Under the pieces are notes generated by a model. It did no database searches. It was not told where the DNA came from and worked only from the letters and a program-made list of their open reading frames with translations. From positions 1-23,540 of the IMG/VR virus record IMGVR_UViG_3300042887_003907: DNA of 23,540 nt. One strand, given 5' to 3'. Source of the DNA: a virus. The position numbers and the translations under genes are program-made. Shown here piece after piece: positions 1-9,003 of this stretch. Within the stretch, counting starts at the first letter, position 1, and the number at the start of each line of letters is the position of its first letter.

Positions 1-379
1 GCGAGTTGGTCGTTTCAACTTCAGATGGCAGTTGGCCATTCTCAAGAAATCTAAACACATCTATGTCTATGAAGTTATAATCCTCGCCAAACAACTGAAC
101 AATATTCTTCTTGTCTGAAACTATCTTATTATGAAACTTGGCATTACGCAATACAACCTTGACGCTCTCAAGAATATTATCCAAGCAGATGCACTCGTTA
201 TGATCTATGGGCAAACACCAATAGTCGTCGCTGACATAAAAGTAGAAGAATAATAGTGATATGTTGTTGTTGGACACATGCTTTTGATTATCCAAACAAA
301 CAGCACTGATATAAACGTGTTCAGAGTTTATGATTGAACACAGATTGTTATAGTCTTCGGTTGTTTCTACAATATGCAC
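1..379 (-). CDS. Unidentified phage protein, C-terminus cut off by the window edge
   Basis: An open frame of 126 codons runs off the left edge, so the C-terminus is missing. No ATG lies in frame after the preceding stop; the first plausible start is the GTG at 377-379, giving a protein that begins VHIVETTEDYNNL. I see no Shine-Dalgarno. The visible part alternates hydrophobic strands and acidic loops (ISLLFFYFYV, then WCLPIDHNE) and ends in a charged stretch (DIDVFRFLENG). The strand pattern and the PIDHNE segment faintly recall the N-terminal half of phage DNA-polymerase or exonuclease-type proteins, but I cannot see a catalytic DxE and do not assign a function. It follows the baseplate block after a 40-base gap holding a promoter-like sequence, so it may be a separate transcription unit. 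Confidence 0.6.
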   Translation of the reverse strand, partial: MHIVETTEDYNNLCSIINSEHVYISAVCLDNQKHVSNNNISLLFFYFYVSDDYWCLPIDHNECICLDNILESVKVVLRNAKFHNKIVSDKKNIVQLFGEDYNFIDIDVFRFLENGQLPSEVETTNS

Positions 380-385
380 ATGAGC

Positions 386-413
386 AATATGGCATATCTG
401 CGAACAATGTCAA
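386..413 (-). promoter_or_regulatory. Candidate sigma70-type promoter with start codon 6 bases past the -10
   Basis: On the minus strand TTGACA (408-413) is followed after 16 bases by CATATT (386-391), four of six matches to TATAAT. The GTG of the next gene starts exactly 6 bases after the -10 box, so a transcript from here would have almost no leader. The same geometry occurs before the gene at 17129-17818. TTGACA also occurs inside genes in this window, so the support is moderate. Confidence 0.35.
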
Positions 414-419
414 CTTATT

Positions 420-809
420 TTAGTTACCTCTCCAATACTCAAGCGGGTTGTTCAATACTCCAGAAAGATCTATACCTTCTTCTTTTTTTATTCTATCTAT
501 CTCAAACCTATTTTGCTCAGTTACGCCAGCTTTGTCAAGAATGTTGCCTTTATATATGTTATTCTTTGGTCCAGTAATTTTCCACTTTACTTGGACTGTT
601 TTATACAAATTTAAATTAATAGAAGATTTATCCACATAAGATATTTCATTAATCACGTTTTCATTTATCTTTTTTACAAATACGCGAGTAATATATCCCT
701 TGTTATAATCTTCGGGGGATGGTTTTGGTTTGGTGATTAAAATATTTGTTATTTCACCAATCTCTGGAAACGTGCCGTACTGACTAGGTAATGTTTGATT
801 GTATATCAT
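420..809 (-). CDS. Small structural-block protein of unknown function (129 aa)
   Basis: The start MIYNQTLPSQYG is chosen because its ATG (807-809) overlaps the stop of the preceding gene as ATGA. The frame is open for 15 further residues upstream, but that would overlap the neighbour by 49 bases. The protein is mainly polar and beta-rich, with a Lys-rich segment and a C-terminal LEYWRGN. There is no signal peptide, membrane segment or recognisable catalytic motif. It is the last gene of the packed tape-measure/baseplate run and is probably translationally coupled to the large hub-like protein before it. That position suggests a baseplate or tail accessory role, which is an inference from context only. 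Confidence 0.65.
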   Translation of the reverse strand: MIYNQTLPSQYGTFPEIGEITNILITKPKPSPEDYNKGYITRVFVKKINENVINEISYVDKSSINLNLYKTVQVKWKITGPKNNIYKGNILDKAGVTEQNRFEIDRIKKEEGIDLSGVLNNPLEYWRGN

Positions 810-3112
810 AATACTGTGAGTGGTCTTACCTGTGCAACTAGTGTAGTAATCCACATTTTATCTTCAATATTTTGCTTGACATCTGATATTTGCCATACCG
901 CATTTTCAAAATTATATGCTTCTGGTGCATGGTCTATCAAAAATTGAGAAAGATAGTTTACACCCGATATTCCCAATAGTTCCAACGTCAGTGTGGTTCC
1001 TGGCATTATTGCATTATTCAAGTATGGAGATTTTTTATTTGGCAGTTTCAAGATATAATTCAAAAATGTAGAATTTTTTTCACATATAAAATATTCTAGA
1101 TCTTTCTTTGGGTTATTTTTATCTTGTGCATAATATACATAAAAAGCATTTTTGTTTTTATTGCTGCGAGTTTGACGTTTCTTTACAAGTTCGTCCTGTT
1201 TTTTGATATGAGCATCAACGGCACTTTCAGATGGAGTATTTCCCGATACAACCACCGTTGGTAGTTCTCCTTTTCTATATAATCTGTCTCCTGCGGAATA
1301 CCTGCTTACTATAGGTGTAGCAGCGACATTTTTTGTCTGCGTGGATCCATCTGGATCTTGTTCCGGGTTTGCACTTTGCATTACCAACTGATTCATCATT
1401 TCCGAACTAAGCTTTACATCAAACGACGCGGCTCGCAAAAATGCAGAATCTATCGCACCAAGAGTTATTATTGGCAAATTTTTTGCATCATTTTTTACGG
1501 CTATACCTGGCAAATTTTCGTCATAAACGGAATATTTTCTGTTTCCATATTCGGCGGGTATTAGTTTAAGTTGACATATCTGGCATAATGACTGGTTTAT
1601 TCCTTGCAACAGTTCTTCTATTAGTTTTAATACGGAATCATTTTTTTTAACCAGCGCTCTAAAATATTCTTCATTTATAAATAAATCTTTTAGAAGTCCC
1701 CAATATCCCGCTTTTAGATTTTGCGCAACCTTGCCGTCAGAATCAAGAACTTGCTCGTCTCGATACACCGGAAATGATTCTCCATTTGGATTTATTATTT
1801 CTTGCAAATTGTCAAATTTTGTTGTGTCTAAATAATATTCTTTTAAGATATCTTCTACTTTATCTTTAAACAGAAGGTTATATTTTTCATCTTCTGGTTT
1901 ATAATTATTGGCTGTGCCTTCACCTTTATTTTCTTCAAATACAAACCTAGGAGCATACCTATTTGGTACCAATACATTCGTGTTGGCCGATTTCAATAAC
2001 GGATTTGCGCAAACTCTCGTTTCCAATATATCAAGTTCACGTATAATTGCATTTTGCGTTCCACGCATTTCAATTTTAAAAAATGCATTAATTATGTCCT
2101 GTACTAAATCCATCCTCAACCAAAAATTTGGAGTATTCTTTGATATCGGAGTATCTTGTATTCTAAATACTCTTTTTTCTTCTTCAAAGGTCTTGTCACC
2201 GATCCTCAATTCTTTTCTTAGTTGTTTATACTTATCTTCCTTAGAATCTATGTTTTTCATGTCATCGTTTGCAAAAGAATGAAAACTTTTTACCGAAAGA
2301 TAGTCCTGTTGCTGTTTTATGGTAACATCTTTGTTTGCGATTTGTTCGCCTTCTATAAGTTTATTTGCATTAATTAATGTAGTATGACAGTCATATCCAC
2401 CATTATCATTCATCTTAAACCCGTAATCTACGATAAACCCCAGCCCAGCGTCATAATTTCCGTTGGATTTTTTTATATATTCGAGCGTATAACTTGGGTC
2501 AACAAACATTTGATTTATCCAGTCTAGGTCGGTCAAATCTACTAATGATACTGTATCATAATTGTTCCATCCCCATTCAATTAAACAAGTTATTCTCGGA
2601 GTTAAAAAATATGGAATAAGATAATTCAATTGCGCGAGAGAATAACATTTCCAATTTATGGTTATTTTTCTACATAAGCTGGGGAAACTAGAATTTGTTC
2701 CGCTGAATTCACAAGACACCGACTCTAAGCTAGGTGGTGGACGGTGTGGAAAATCCGTTCTCTGTTTTAATTGTTGGTTTGGTCCAAGAGCAGAAGATTT
2801 ATCAAACGGTATTTGATGTGGATTTCCCCTTGCGTCTACTCCTATAGTAATTTTTCCATCTGCGTTAAATCCATAACTTTCATTAAACCCGTATGTTCCT
2901 CCCAAAACAAAACCGTCTTTACCTTTAGCATCTGGTAGCGAAGATATCCCATTTGAAAAAAATCTCGCCCATGCAGTTCTCGGTCCACTATATGGTTTAG
3001 CTTCTGTCGGGGTAGGGTTTTGCCCATATTCTCGTGCCCTTCGTTTAAGCTCATCTACTACCCACGGTGATAGTGGATGCAATCCCCACGGTACTACAGT
3101 TACGTTGCTCAT
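806..3112 (-). CDS. Large baseplate/hub-like structural protein (768 aa)
   Basis: This large protein lies downstream of the tape measure, where contractile-tail phages encode hub and baseplate components. Residues about 130-260 hold an aromatic-rich core with EWGWNN at 179-184, a motif I associate with uncharacterised structural proteins of large myoviruses. The last 55 residues (NAVWQISDVKQ, then MWITTLVAQVRP) look like the closing strands of a hub or tube-like domain. Cysteines are scattered, with one CxxC pair (SLCQIC) in the second half. There are no membrane segments. It follows the LysM-like gene after a 5-base gap and overlaps the next gene by 4 bases. The structural role is well supported by context; the exact T4 counterpart (gp27-like hub or a wedge protein) is not settled. 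Confidence 0.7.
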   Translation of the reverse strand: MSNVTVVPWGLHPLSPWVVDELKRRAREYGQNPTPTEAKPYSGPRTAWARFFSNGISSLPDAKGKDGFVLGGTYGFNESYGFNADGKITIGVDARGNPHQIPFDKSSALGPNQQLKQRTDFPHRPPPSLESVSCEFSGTNSSFPSLCRKITINWKCYSLAQLNYLIPYFLTPRITCLIEWGWNNYDTVSLVDLTDLDWINQMFVDPSYTLEYIKKSNGNYDAGLGFIVDYGFKMNDNGGYDCHTTLINANKLIEGEQIANKDVTIKQQQDYLSVKSFHSFANDDMKNIDSKEDKYKQLRKELRIGDKTFEEEKRVFRIQDTPISKNTPNFWLRMDLVQDIINAFFKIEMRGTQNAIIRELDILETRVCANPLLKSANTNVLVPNRYAPRFVFEENKGEGTANNYKPEDEKYNLLFKDKVEDILKEYYLDTTKFDNLQEIINPNGESFPVYRDEQVLDSDGKVAQNLKAGYWGLLKDLFINEEYFRALVKKNDSVLKLIEELLQGINQSLCQICQLKLIPAEYGNRKYSVYDENLPGIAVKNDAKNLPIITLGAIDSAFLRAASFDVKLSSEMMNQLVMQSANPEQDPDGSTQTKNVAATPIVSRYSAGDRLYRKGELPTVVVSGNTPSESAVDAHIKKQDELVKKRQTRSNKNKNAFYVYYAQDKNNPKKDLEYFICEKNSTFLNYILKLPNKKSPYLNNAIMPGTTLTLELLGISGVNYLSQFLIDHAPEAYNFENAVWQISDVKQNIEDKMWITTLVAQVRPLTVL

Positions 3113-3117
3113 AACAA

Positions 3118-3420
3118 TTATGTGTTGTTTTCTCTTCTAAATTTTAGAATAATATTATCTATGTTTTGTGGTATTCTTATTTGTTGTCCTGTGGGTGCCT
3201 TGAGTGTTGCTTTTACGCCATTTGCTTGAGCAAGTACCCACCACAAAGTACTATCATTATAAAACCTGTGTGCAAGGTTGTCAAGATAATCTGTTTCATT
3301 TGCTACAATATATATGTCGTTCGCAGCAACAGGTATTTTTGGATATCTAGTTGTTTTAAATACGCGCTTACCATCATAGCGTTTAAAAACATTAGTTTCA
3401 TTTTCAATATATCTATTCAT
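3118..3420 (-). CDS. LysM-like small baseplate protein (gp53 / tail protein X-like)
   Basis: A 100-residue protein with a LysM-like core: DIYIVANETDYLDNLAHRFY, then STLWWVLAQANG, then GQQIRIPQN. This is the usual order of a LysM fold (a start strand, a 'D-x-L-x-x-L-A-x-x-F-Y' helix, a 'W-x-x-x-x-x-A-N' helix and a closing 'I-R-I-P' strand). Small proteins of this kind sit in contractile tails, for example the T4 wedge protein gp53 and P2 tail protein X, and are thought to act as structural adaptors in the baseplate. Position between two larger structural genes, with gaps of 1 and 5 bases, agrees. I cannot decide between a gp53-like and an X-like role from sequence alone. Confidence 0.72.
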   Translation of the reverse strand: MNRYIENETNVFKRYDGKRVFKTTRYPKIPVAANDIYIVANETDYLDNLAHRFYNDSTLWWVLAQANGVKATLKAPTGQQIRIPQNIDNIILKFRRENNT

Positions 3421-3421
3421 A

Positions 3422-5551
3422 TTACAATGTACTCCATCCTACTTGAGGACCAAAGTGATAATTTTTTGTCTGTGATTGTTCTCTTTCAATGACACTTAGT
3501 TGTACCGATACATCTATCATGGTTGGAAGCTGTCGAGAATATACATTATCTTGCGTTATGGTTTTTTCTTTTCCGTATACATACGTATATTTGTTATCTC
3601 TTAGTGTTTCCCAGTGCGCGTCGTCTGGAACGGTTACGCCTACGCTTCTTAATATAGCTGGCTGGTCTACGTATAAGTCTCCTATTCTGAATTCAATCAT
3701 AGGCGGATATATAAATCCACTTTCTCTACCCGTGGTTGCAGTGTCTGGATCTTCTGATAGTAAGATTTCTTCATTAGTAACTATTGCTCTGTCTGTGTAT
3801 TTACTTGGTCTAGTTAATCCTACTAAATAATTAACTCTTTCCCAGTTAGGGACCAACTCGTATATACTATTTGCGTATACTCTAAAATTAAAACTTAAGT
3901 CTCTGCTAAACCCTTTATATACAAAAAGCTTGTCTGCACGACCCATGTATTTAATGTCATCCCAATCAGCAGTATTGTTATCTTGTATGCTTCCGAGAGT
4001 GGCTCTAAATGGAATATAAATTTGATTAATCAAGTCGTAAAAGTAAAAGAAAATAAGGTCTCTTGACTGATTCGATCCTTGGGCCAAAAATAACTCATCT
4101 ATGTCTCCAGTTGGAGTCAATAAGTTGTAATCGTCCGGCGTTCCTGTTTCATTAAGTTTTTTTGACGCTTTTGCAAACCCTCTGTTGTCTATTCTTATTT
4201 CATTTACTATTCCACCTTGTTCTCTCAAATATTTTAAATACGGACCTTCTGCTACAGATGATTTATCAACTACGGTAGGTTGTGCACCTGTTCCATTTGG
4301 AATAGACTCATAATTATTGTTACTGTTGACTCCTATTATCGGATTTTCTGTGTATCTTTCCGCAGAAGATCTAAATTGACCGCCTCCCGTAGTTTGATTG
4401 TATGGTAGCATTGCGACCACCATTTTTGAATACAAATCTTTTAAATTATTATATGCCGGTCTCCCGATTGCGCGGTCAATTTCAAAATCGGTTATTCCGA
4501 CGGAATCCATTTGTATCTTTACACTAGGTGCATATTGTGTGGAAGTATCTCTAGGATCTTGTTTTGCTGGATAGTATTTGTGATAATCGGATGCACCTAA
4601 ATTTCCTATAGGAGATGTACCTCCAGTTTGTGTACCCGTTGTTGCATATCTATCATTATAAAAGGTCTGCGGTTGATTATATGCTGTGGTTTTTAATAGC
4701 CCCGATCTATCGTTTAAAAATGAATAATAAATACCTTCTTTTCCGGTTTCATACTCTGGTCTATATTTCCATGTTTCTCCGACACTTCCTCCAAATGCCC
4801 CAAGTGGATTCGTACTTGGTATAAGTTTGCGAAGTTTATCCACCAGTCCGCTTGCCAACTTTTGTAAAAATCCTCCTCCATTATCATTTTGACCAGCATT
4901 TGATGCCCAAATTTCATTAAAATTTGAAACAGCTTTTGACGCAGTGGGGTATCTTAGCAACCCATATTTTGCTCCACCTCTTTTACTTGCATATTCAGAA
5001 TATGGAACTCCATTTTCTCCAGTAGCAGTACCATCCAGTCTCGGTTTTTCCGAGTCTTTGGTAGAAAACCCAAACGTACTTAATAGAGAATCTTTGAAGA
5101 AGTTTAGCAACCCTCCGCTTGTTTCCAAATGTCTTTGTGGATATCCTATTAACCCAAGCGAACCGGGTCTTGCCGTTGCTTTCAATAAACTTAATGGATT
5201 ATAGATTCTTGTTTCGTTGAATGCGTTTTGCTGCTGAAGTAATAATTGTTTCCCCGTGTATAATAAACCAATACCGCTTGTTGAAAACTTTGTCATTCTT
5301 ATGACATCTCTTGCGGTAGAACCTACGGGAAATGCTGTCGTGTCGTATCTAGTTAAATTCTTTTGAAAGTTTGAGTCAGTAAGCTTCGTGTATATATAAG
5401 GCTGGTTAGATCCAATATCCCCACCAGCTTGATAATATGGACTAAACTTATTATATAAATTATATTCATTCTTTTGGAATGCTATCAGATTTTGCGCAGG
5501 TGTACTTCGCTGTATAGGTGATAGTGGAGCTAAAAATGTATTGTCTGCCAT
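3422..5551 (-). CDS. Tail/baseplate structural protein following the tape measure (709 aa)
   Basis: A soluble protein rich in Tyr, Asn, Gly and Ser, with no membrane segment and no catalytic motif seen. The middle carries repeated polar loops typical of virion proteins. The C-terminal about 170 residues (GFSRDLSFNFRVYANS, then PPMIEFRIGDLYVDQPAI, RSVGVTVPDD, QLPTMIDVSVQL) resemble the tail-tube-like domain that recurs in baseplate tube-cap and tube-initiator proteins of contractile phages (T4 gp48 and gp54 are the known examples). The start follows the tape-measure stop after 12 bases and has no Shine-Dalgarno; an AT-rich element lies directly before it. The structural role is confident; the gp48/gp54-like reading is an inference. 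Confidence 0.65.
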   Translation of the reverse strand: MADNTFLAPLSPIQRSTPAQNLIAFQKNEYNLYNKFSPYYQAGGDIGSNQPYIYTKLTDSNFQKNLTRYDTTAFPVGSTARDVIRMTKFSTSGIGLLYTGKQLLLQQQNAFNETRIYNPLSLLKATARPGSLGLIGYPQRHLETSGGLLNFFKDSLLSTFGFSTKDSEKPRLDGTATGENGVPYSEYASKRGGAKYGLLRYPTASKAVSNFNEIWASNAGQNDNGGGFLQKLASGLVDKLRKLIPSTNPLGAFGGSVGETWKYRPEYETGKEGIYYSFLNDRSGLLKTTAYNQPQTFYNDRYATTGTQTGGTSPIGNLGASDYHKYYPAKQDPRDTSTQYAPSVKIQMDSVGITDFEIDRAIGRPAYNNLKDLYSKMVVAMLPYNQTTGGGQFRSSAERYTENPIIGVNSNNNYESIPNGTGAQPTVVDKSSVAEGPYLKYLREQGGIVNEIRIDNRGFAKASKKLNETGTPDDYNLLTPTGDIDELFLAQGSNQSRDLIFFYFYDLINQIYIPFRATLGSIQDNNTADWDDIKYMGRADKLFVYKGFSRDLSFNFRVYANSIYELVPNWERVNYLVGLTRPSKYTDRAIVTNEEILLSEDPDTATTGRESGFIYPPMIEFRIGDLYVDQPAILRSVGVTVPDDAHWETLRDNKYTYVYGKEKTITQDNVYSRQLPTMIDVSVQLSVIEREQSQTKNYHFGPQVGWSTL

Positions 5552-5555
5552 AAGT

Positions 5556-5565
5556 TATAAATATT
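5556..5565 (-). promoter_or_regulatory. AT-rich element ATATTTATA before the 709-aa structural gene
   Basis: The minus strand reads AATATTTATA and ends 4 bases before the ATG. It is one of six copies found just upstream of starts in this window. The tape-measure stop codon lies partly within it. Its function is unknown; it could be a late-promoter -10 region or an unstructured ribosome entry site. Confidence 0.35.
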
Positions 5566-8500
5566 AAGATGTCTTGGCCAATGTTCTAGAAACTAACGCT
5601 CCGTCCATATAAACTGAAACTTTTCCTCCAATAAGCGCCTCGTGTATCGCATCAAGTTTTTCCGCAATTTCATTTCCTCCGCTTGTTACTCCAGCGGGTG
5701 CTGCTGCACCGACTGGGGTATTTGATGCTGCGGAAATTGCCGCCATTGCAGTTAACTTTAACAAACTTATCTTTTCGAGTTCTTCGTTCATTTTTCCTAT
5801 AGATACCGTCAAAACGTCTATAGATTTTGCAAATACCTCTACTTGATTAAATTTTTCAAATGCGGATGACAACATACTGATTGCCGAAGAAGTATCAAGT
5901 AGACCCGGTCCGACTTTTGCCAGTCTTTCTATCTTTGCAATTGGGTCTCCGCCAAGAAGATTTCCCACAAAAGAACCAAGACCGGCTCCAGCCGATCCTG
6001 CACCAAATGCCGCAAGAGCAACTCCAATTGCTCCAATACCCATTGCAGTTCTAGTTAAATCAATTTCCGACAGTCTTAGTATAGGGTCCACTGACCCTGC
6101 TATACCTTCTCCCAACAATTTAATACCATATCCTGCGGCAATTGCCGCTACTCCAAACGGTATCAATGCTGCGCCAAGGGCTGCTATTCCGATTACTCCC
6201 GCTCCAAATATTGCTGCACCGACACCGGACATAAGTATAGCACCAAGACCAAACGCCGCTGCTGTAAATCCTACTAATGCAAGTGCTCCTATTCCCACCG
6301 ATGCCCAATCAACTTCCGAAAACATTTTCATAGAGAACGCAAATGGTAATATTGCTAATCCCACAGCAGCTATACCGAGTGCTCCTTTTAATACTTTCGC
6401 ATCTCCAAAATAACTTATACCTTTTGCTACATATTTCATGAATGTTGCAATTCCTTTTCCGAGTGAAGATCCCATTCCTCCTCCAGATTTTCCAATCTTT
6501 GATGCCCCTTCAACAGCTTTACCGGCGTCGCCCAGTCCACCAAGTCCTGGTATTTTTGATGCCAGTTTACCAAGTACTGGTATTTTTGATAATCCAGATT
6601 TTATCGTTGCAAACGGAGAGGTTAGCATTTTTGCCAATCCTCCGATTCCACCTGCACCAAAAAACATTTTACCAAGTAGACCCGCTGCTCCAGCGGCAGC
6701 AGTGTATTGTACAATCGATTGTATAAGTTTTTCGTTTTCTTTATAAAATTTTTTAATGGGGTTTACTGCGTTTGATATATACTCTCCAATATCTTTAAAT
6801 ATTTTTACGCCTACTTCCCACTTTTTCAACCAAGTTCCTCCTTCTACAATTGTTGCCGTCAATGCCTTAAACGGATACAATATGACTTTAATAATTCCTG
6901 CTATGAATTTTAAAATGGGAACTGCTACTTCGGCAAGCGGTGTTATTATGGGCTCAAGAATATCTGCAAATGCAATGGCCAGTGAATCCATTATGTTTTT
7001 GAGCTTTGTCATTACGCCCTGCATTTTTTGTTGTGCAAGAACTTTTTGATTTTGTTGAATCAGGTCTTTTTCTTCTTCTTCGCTTCGTTCTTTCATCAGT
7101 CTGAGTTCTTCTTCCTGTCTCAGCAATTGTTGACGTTTTTCTTCGTCTGCTCCATACAATATTTCATCGCGTTGTTTTTCTACGGCCAATGCCTTTGAAA
7201 TATCCTTGAGTTCCATACCAGCGGCTTTAGCGAGTTGTTCACGCTGATAAACAGTCATTCTTTCAAAGTTCCCCGCCGCTTTCACTGTCTCCAAGGTTGC
7301 TTTTAATGCTTCGTCTGTCTTTCCTTCAAATGCAAGTTGACGCGCTTTTTGGAAAGAAATACTCTTTCCAAGTAATGCGCTAAGTTCAAGTTCGTCGTTT
7401 ATACTAGAAGTAAAATCCAACAGTTTTCTTTGTGATGAAGCAATCTTGTTGATATCCAATCCAAGCGCTCTTGCCGCAATTGCTGCTTTCATCAGTTTTG
7501 CGGGAGAGCCACCAATCATATTGATCGTAGTCTCTGATGCTTTAGCTACATCATCCATCACTTTTGCAAACGGCACTCCCGTTTTGTCGGAAAGAACTGC
7601 ACCAAGTTTTATGGTATCAAACGCAGCCGCCTCAGAAGACTTTCCGATACCCATAAAGTTTTCAAGAACTTGCGCAGAAACTTCTTCAGCAACCCCAAGG
7701 TTTTGTGAAAGCAGAGAAACATTCATCATCGCGTCTTTGCTGATCAATGATGCTCTACCAAAAACATTTGAGAGTACTTCGGCAGACTTATATGCCTGCT
7801 CTATAGTTACTCCCATATCTCTAAATTTAATATTTATTTCTTCAGCATACTTTCTGATATGCCCCATCTGATCCACGGTGAATCCCGTTGTTCTTCTAAA
7901 ATCTTCTGCTGCTTTATCAAGAGCCACAAAACGTTCATATGCCATCTGAATCAGTTTCAGAAGATTTAGTTGAGCTTGTAGTTTGTTTATTTTTTCAAGC
8001 AATTTTGCTCTTTCTTCGTGTAAGTTATTTAATCTATATTCTCTTTTTTTAGTATCTTCTTGAAGTGCCGTGCGTTGAGCCACCATTTGTCCAAGCCGTT
8101 CTTCAATTCCCATTCTATCTTTTTGCGTTTTTTTGAGATCTTCTTCTAAATTTACACTTACTCCTTCCAATTCTAGTCTTTGTTTTTTTGCAGCATTTAA
8201 GTTATCAGCAAAAAGTTCTGCTTTTCTTACCGAGTCCTCATATGCATCTTGTTGTTTAATCAAACGTTTTCCTACCGATTCTCTTTCCTGCAACAAAGCA
8301 TTTTGGGTTTCTTCGGATTTTAAATTTTTCTTAGCAATAAGACTTCCTTGTATTTTGGCTTTGTGAATTCGTTCTTCTATTATGGCTCTTTCACGATAGT
8401 CACTTGTAGATTGAAGCTCGGCTGCCAAATCGGTCTGCAATCTTGCATTTTCCGCAATTTGTAATCCTAGCTGAAATCTTTCATTTGCATTTTTTAATAT

Positions 8501-8971
8501 GTCGTCGTCTATTCTTAAAAGCGTTCCTTTTGTTTTTGATATATGTTGTTCTAACACTTCTTGTTTTTTTAATTCTGAATTTAACGCACTCCCAATTTCT
8601 TTTTCTTGCCGAACGATGTCGGCTATTTCTGCTTTAATTTCACTTATCTGTGCTGTTAGGCTCAGTTCTTGACGAGCAAGTTGTGCAATTTCTTTTTCGT
8701 CTTCTGCGATTTGTGCCGTGAGTGCACTTATTTGCGTATTGTTTGATTCAATTTGTCGGATGTGTGATAATATTTCGGCATCTATCCCTTTCAATTCTTG
8801 TTGCGCTTTATTTAATTTATCATATGTTTCGCCATATGCTCTATTGAGTTTTTTTGCCAAATCAAAAGTATCTTCCAATGTCTCATAAAAGTTGCGTACA
8901 ATTTTGTTAGATTCGTCCATCGAATCACGAATCTTTATAATTTGTTCAACGTCTTCTTTTTCGATTGCCAT
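5564..8971 (-). CDS. Tail tape measure protein (1135 aa)
   Basis: Length, composition and place after the hub-assembly genes identify the tape measure, which sets tail length and lines the tube lumen. Residues 1 to about 350 are one long heptad-rich coiled coil of Glu, Lys, Gln, Leu and Ile. From about 356 a conserved-looking helical region follows (FRRTTGFTVDQMG, then VLSNVFGRASL, GAVLSDKTGVPFAKVM, LLGKSISFQKARQLAFEGK). Hydrophobic stretches lie near 660-710 and Ala/Gly-rich ones near 860-1010, as expected for a protein ejected during infection and able to contact the inner membrane. T4 gp29 is about half this length; at roughly 1.5 angstroms per residue this one would suit a tail of about 170 nm (inference). 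No Shine-Dalgarno is visible. Confidence 0.9.
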   Translation of the reverse strand: MAIEKEDVEQIIKIRDSMDESNKIVRNFYETLEDTFDLAKKLNRAYGETYDKLNKAQQELKGIDAEILSHIRQIESNNTQISALTAQIAEDEKEIAQLARQELSLTAQISEIKAEIADIVRQEKEIGSALNSELKKQEVLEQHISKTKGTLLRIDDDILKNANERFQLGLQIAENARLQTDLAAELQSTSDYRERAIIEERIHKAKIQGSLIAKKNLKSEETQNALLQERESVGKRLIKQQDAYEDSVRKAELFADNLNAAKKQRLELEGVSVNLEEDLKKTQKDRMGIEERLGQMVAQRTALQEDTKKREYRLNNLHEERAKLLEKINKLQAQLNLLKLIQMAYERFVALDKAAEDFRRTTGFTVDQMGHIRKYAEEINIKFRDMGVTIEQAYKSAEVLSNVFGRASLISKDAMMNVSLLSQNLGVAEEVSAQVLENFMGIGKSSEAAAFDTIKLGAVLSDKTGVPFAKVMDDVAKASETTINMIGGSPAKLMKAAIAARALGLDINKIASSQRKLLDFTSSINDELELSALLGKSISFQKARQLAFEGKTDEALKATLETVKAAGNFERMTVYQREQLAKAAGMELKDISKALAVEKQRDEILYGADEEKRQQLLRQEEELRLMKERSEEEEKDLIQQNQKVLAQQKMQGVMTKLKNIMDSLAIAFADILEPIITPLAEVAVPILKFIAGIIKVILYPFKALTATIVEGGTWLKKWEVGVKIFKDIGEYISNAVNPIKKFYKENEKLIQSIVQYTAAAGAAGLLGKMFFGAGGIGGLAKMLTSPFATIKSGLSKIPVLGKLASKIPGLGGLGDAGKAVEGASKIGKSGGGMGSSLGKGIATFMKYVAKGISYFGDAKVLKGALGIAAVGLAILPFAFSMKMFSEVDWASVGIGALALVGFTAAAFGLGAILMSGVGAAIFGAGVIGIAALGAALIPFGVAAIAAGYGIKLLGEGIAGSVDPILRLSEIDLTRTAMGIGAIGVALAAFGAGSAGAGLGSFVGNLLGGDPIAKIERLAKVGPGLLDTSSAISMLSSAFEKFNQVEVFAKSIDVLTVSIGKMNEELEKISLLKLTAMAAISAASNTPVGAAAPAGVTSGGNEIAEKLDAIHEALIGGKVSVYMDGALVSRTLAKTS

Positions 8972-8985
8972 ATATCAGGTTATAT

Positions 8986-8995
8986 TATAAATATA
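8986..8995 (-). promoter_or_regulatory. AT-rich element ATATTTATA before the tape measure gene
   Basis: The minus strand reads TATATTTATA within the 32-base gap between the gp26-like gene and the tape measure, 14 bases before the ATG. It continues into TATAAT, so it could also serve as a sigma70 -10 box, but no good -35 box is present. Confidence 0.35.
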
Positions 8996-9003
8996 TCCCG
9001 AAC

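Noticed and set aside
810-854. Longer start of the 129-aa protein
   Set aside because: It would overlap the previous gene by 49 bases, while the internal ATG gives the ATGA coupling seen repeatedly here.
7446-7871. A plus-strand open frame across the tape measure, Ser/Ala/Ile-rich
   Set aside because: Antisense shadow of a strongly supported tape measure; no ribosome site or family resemblance.
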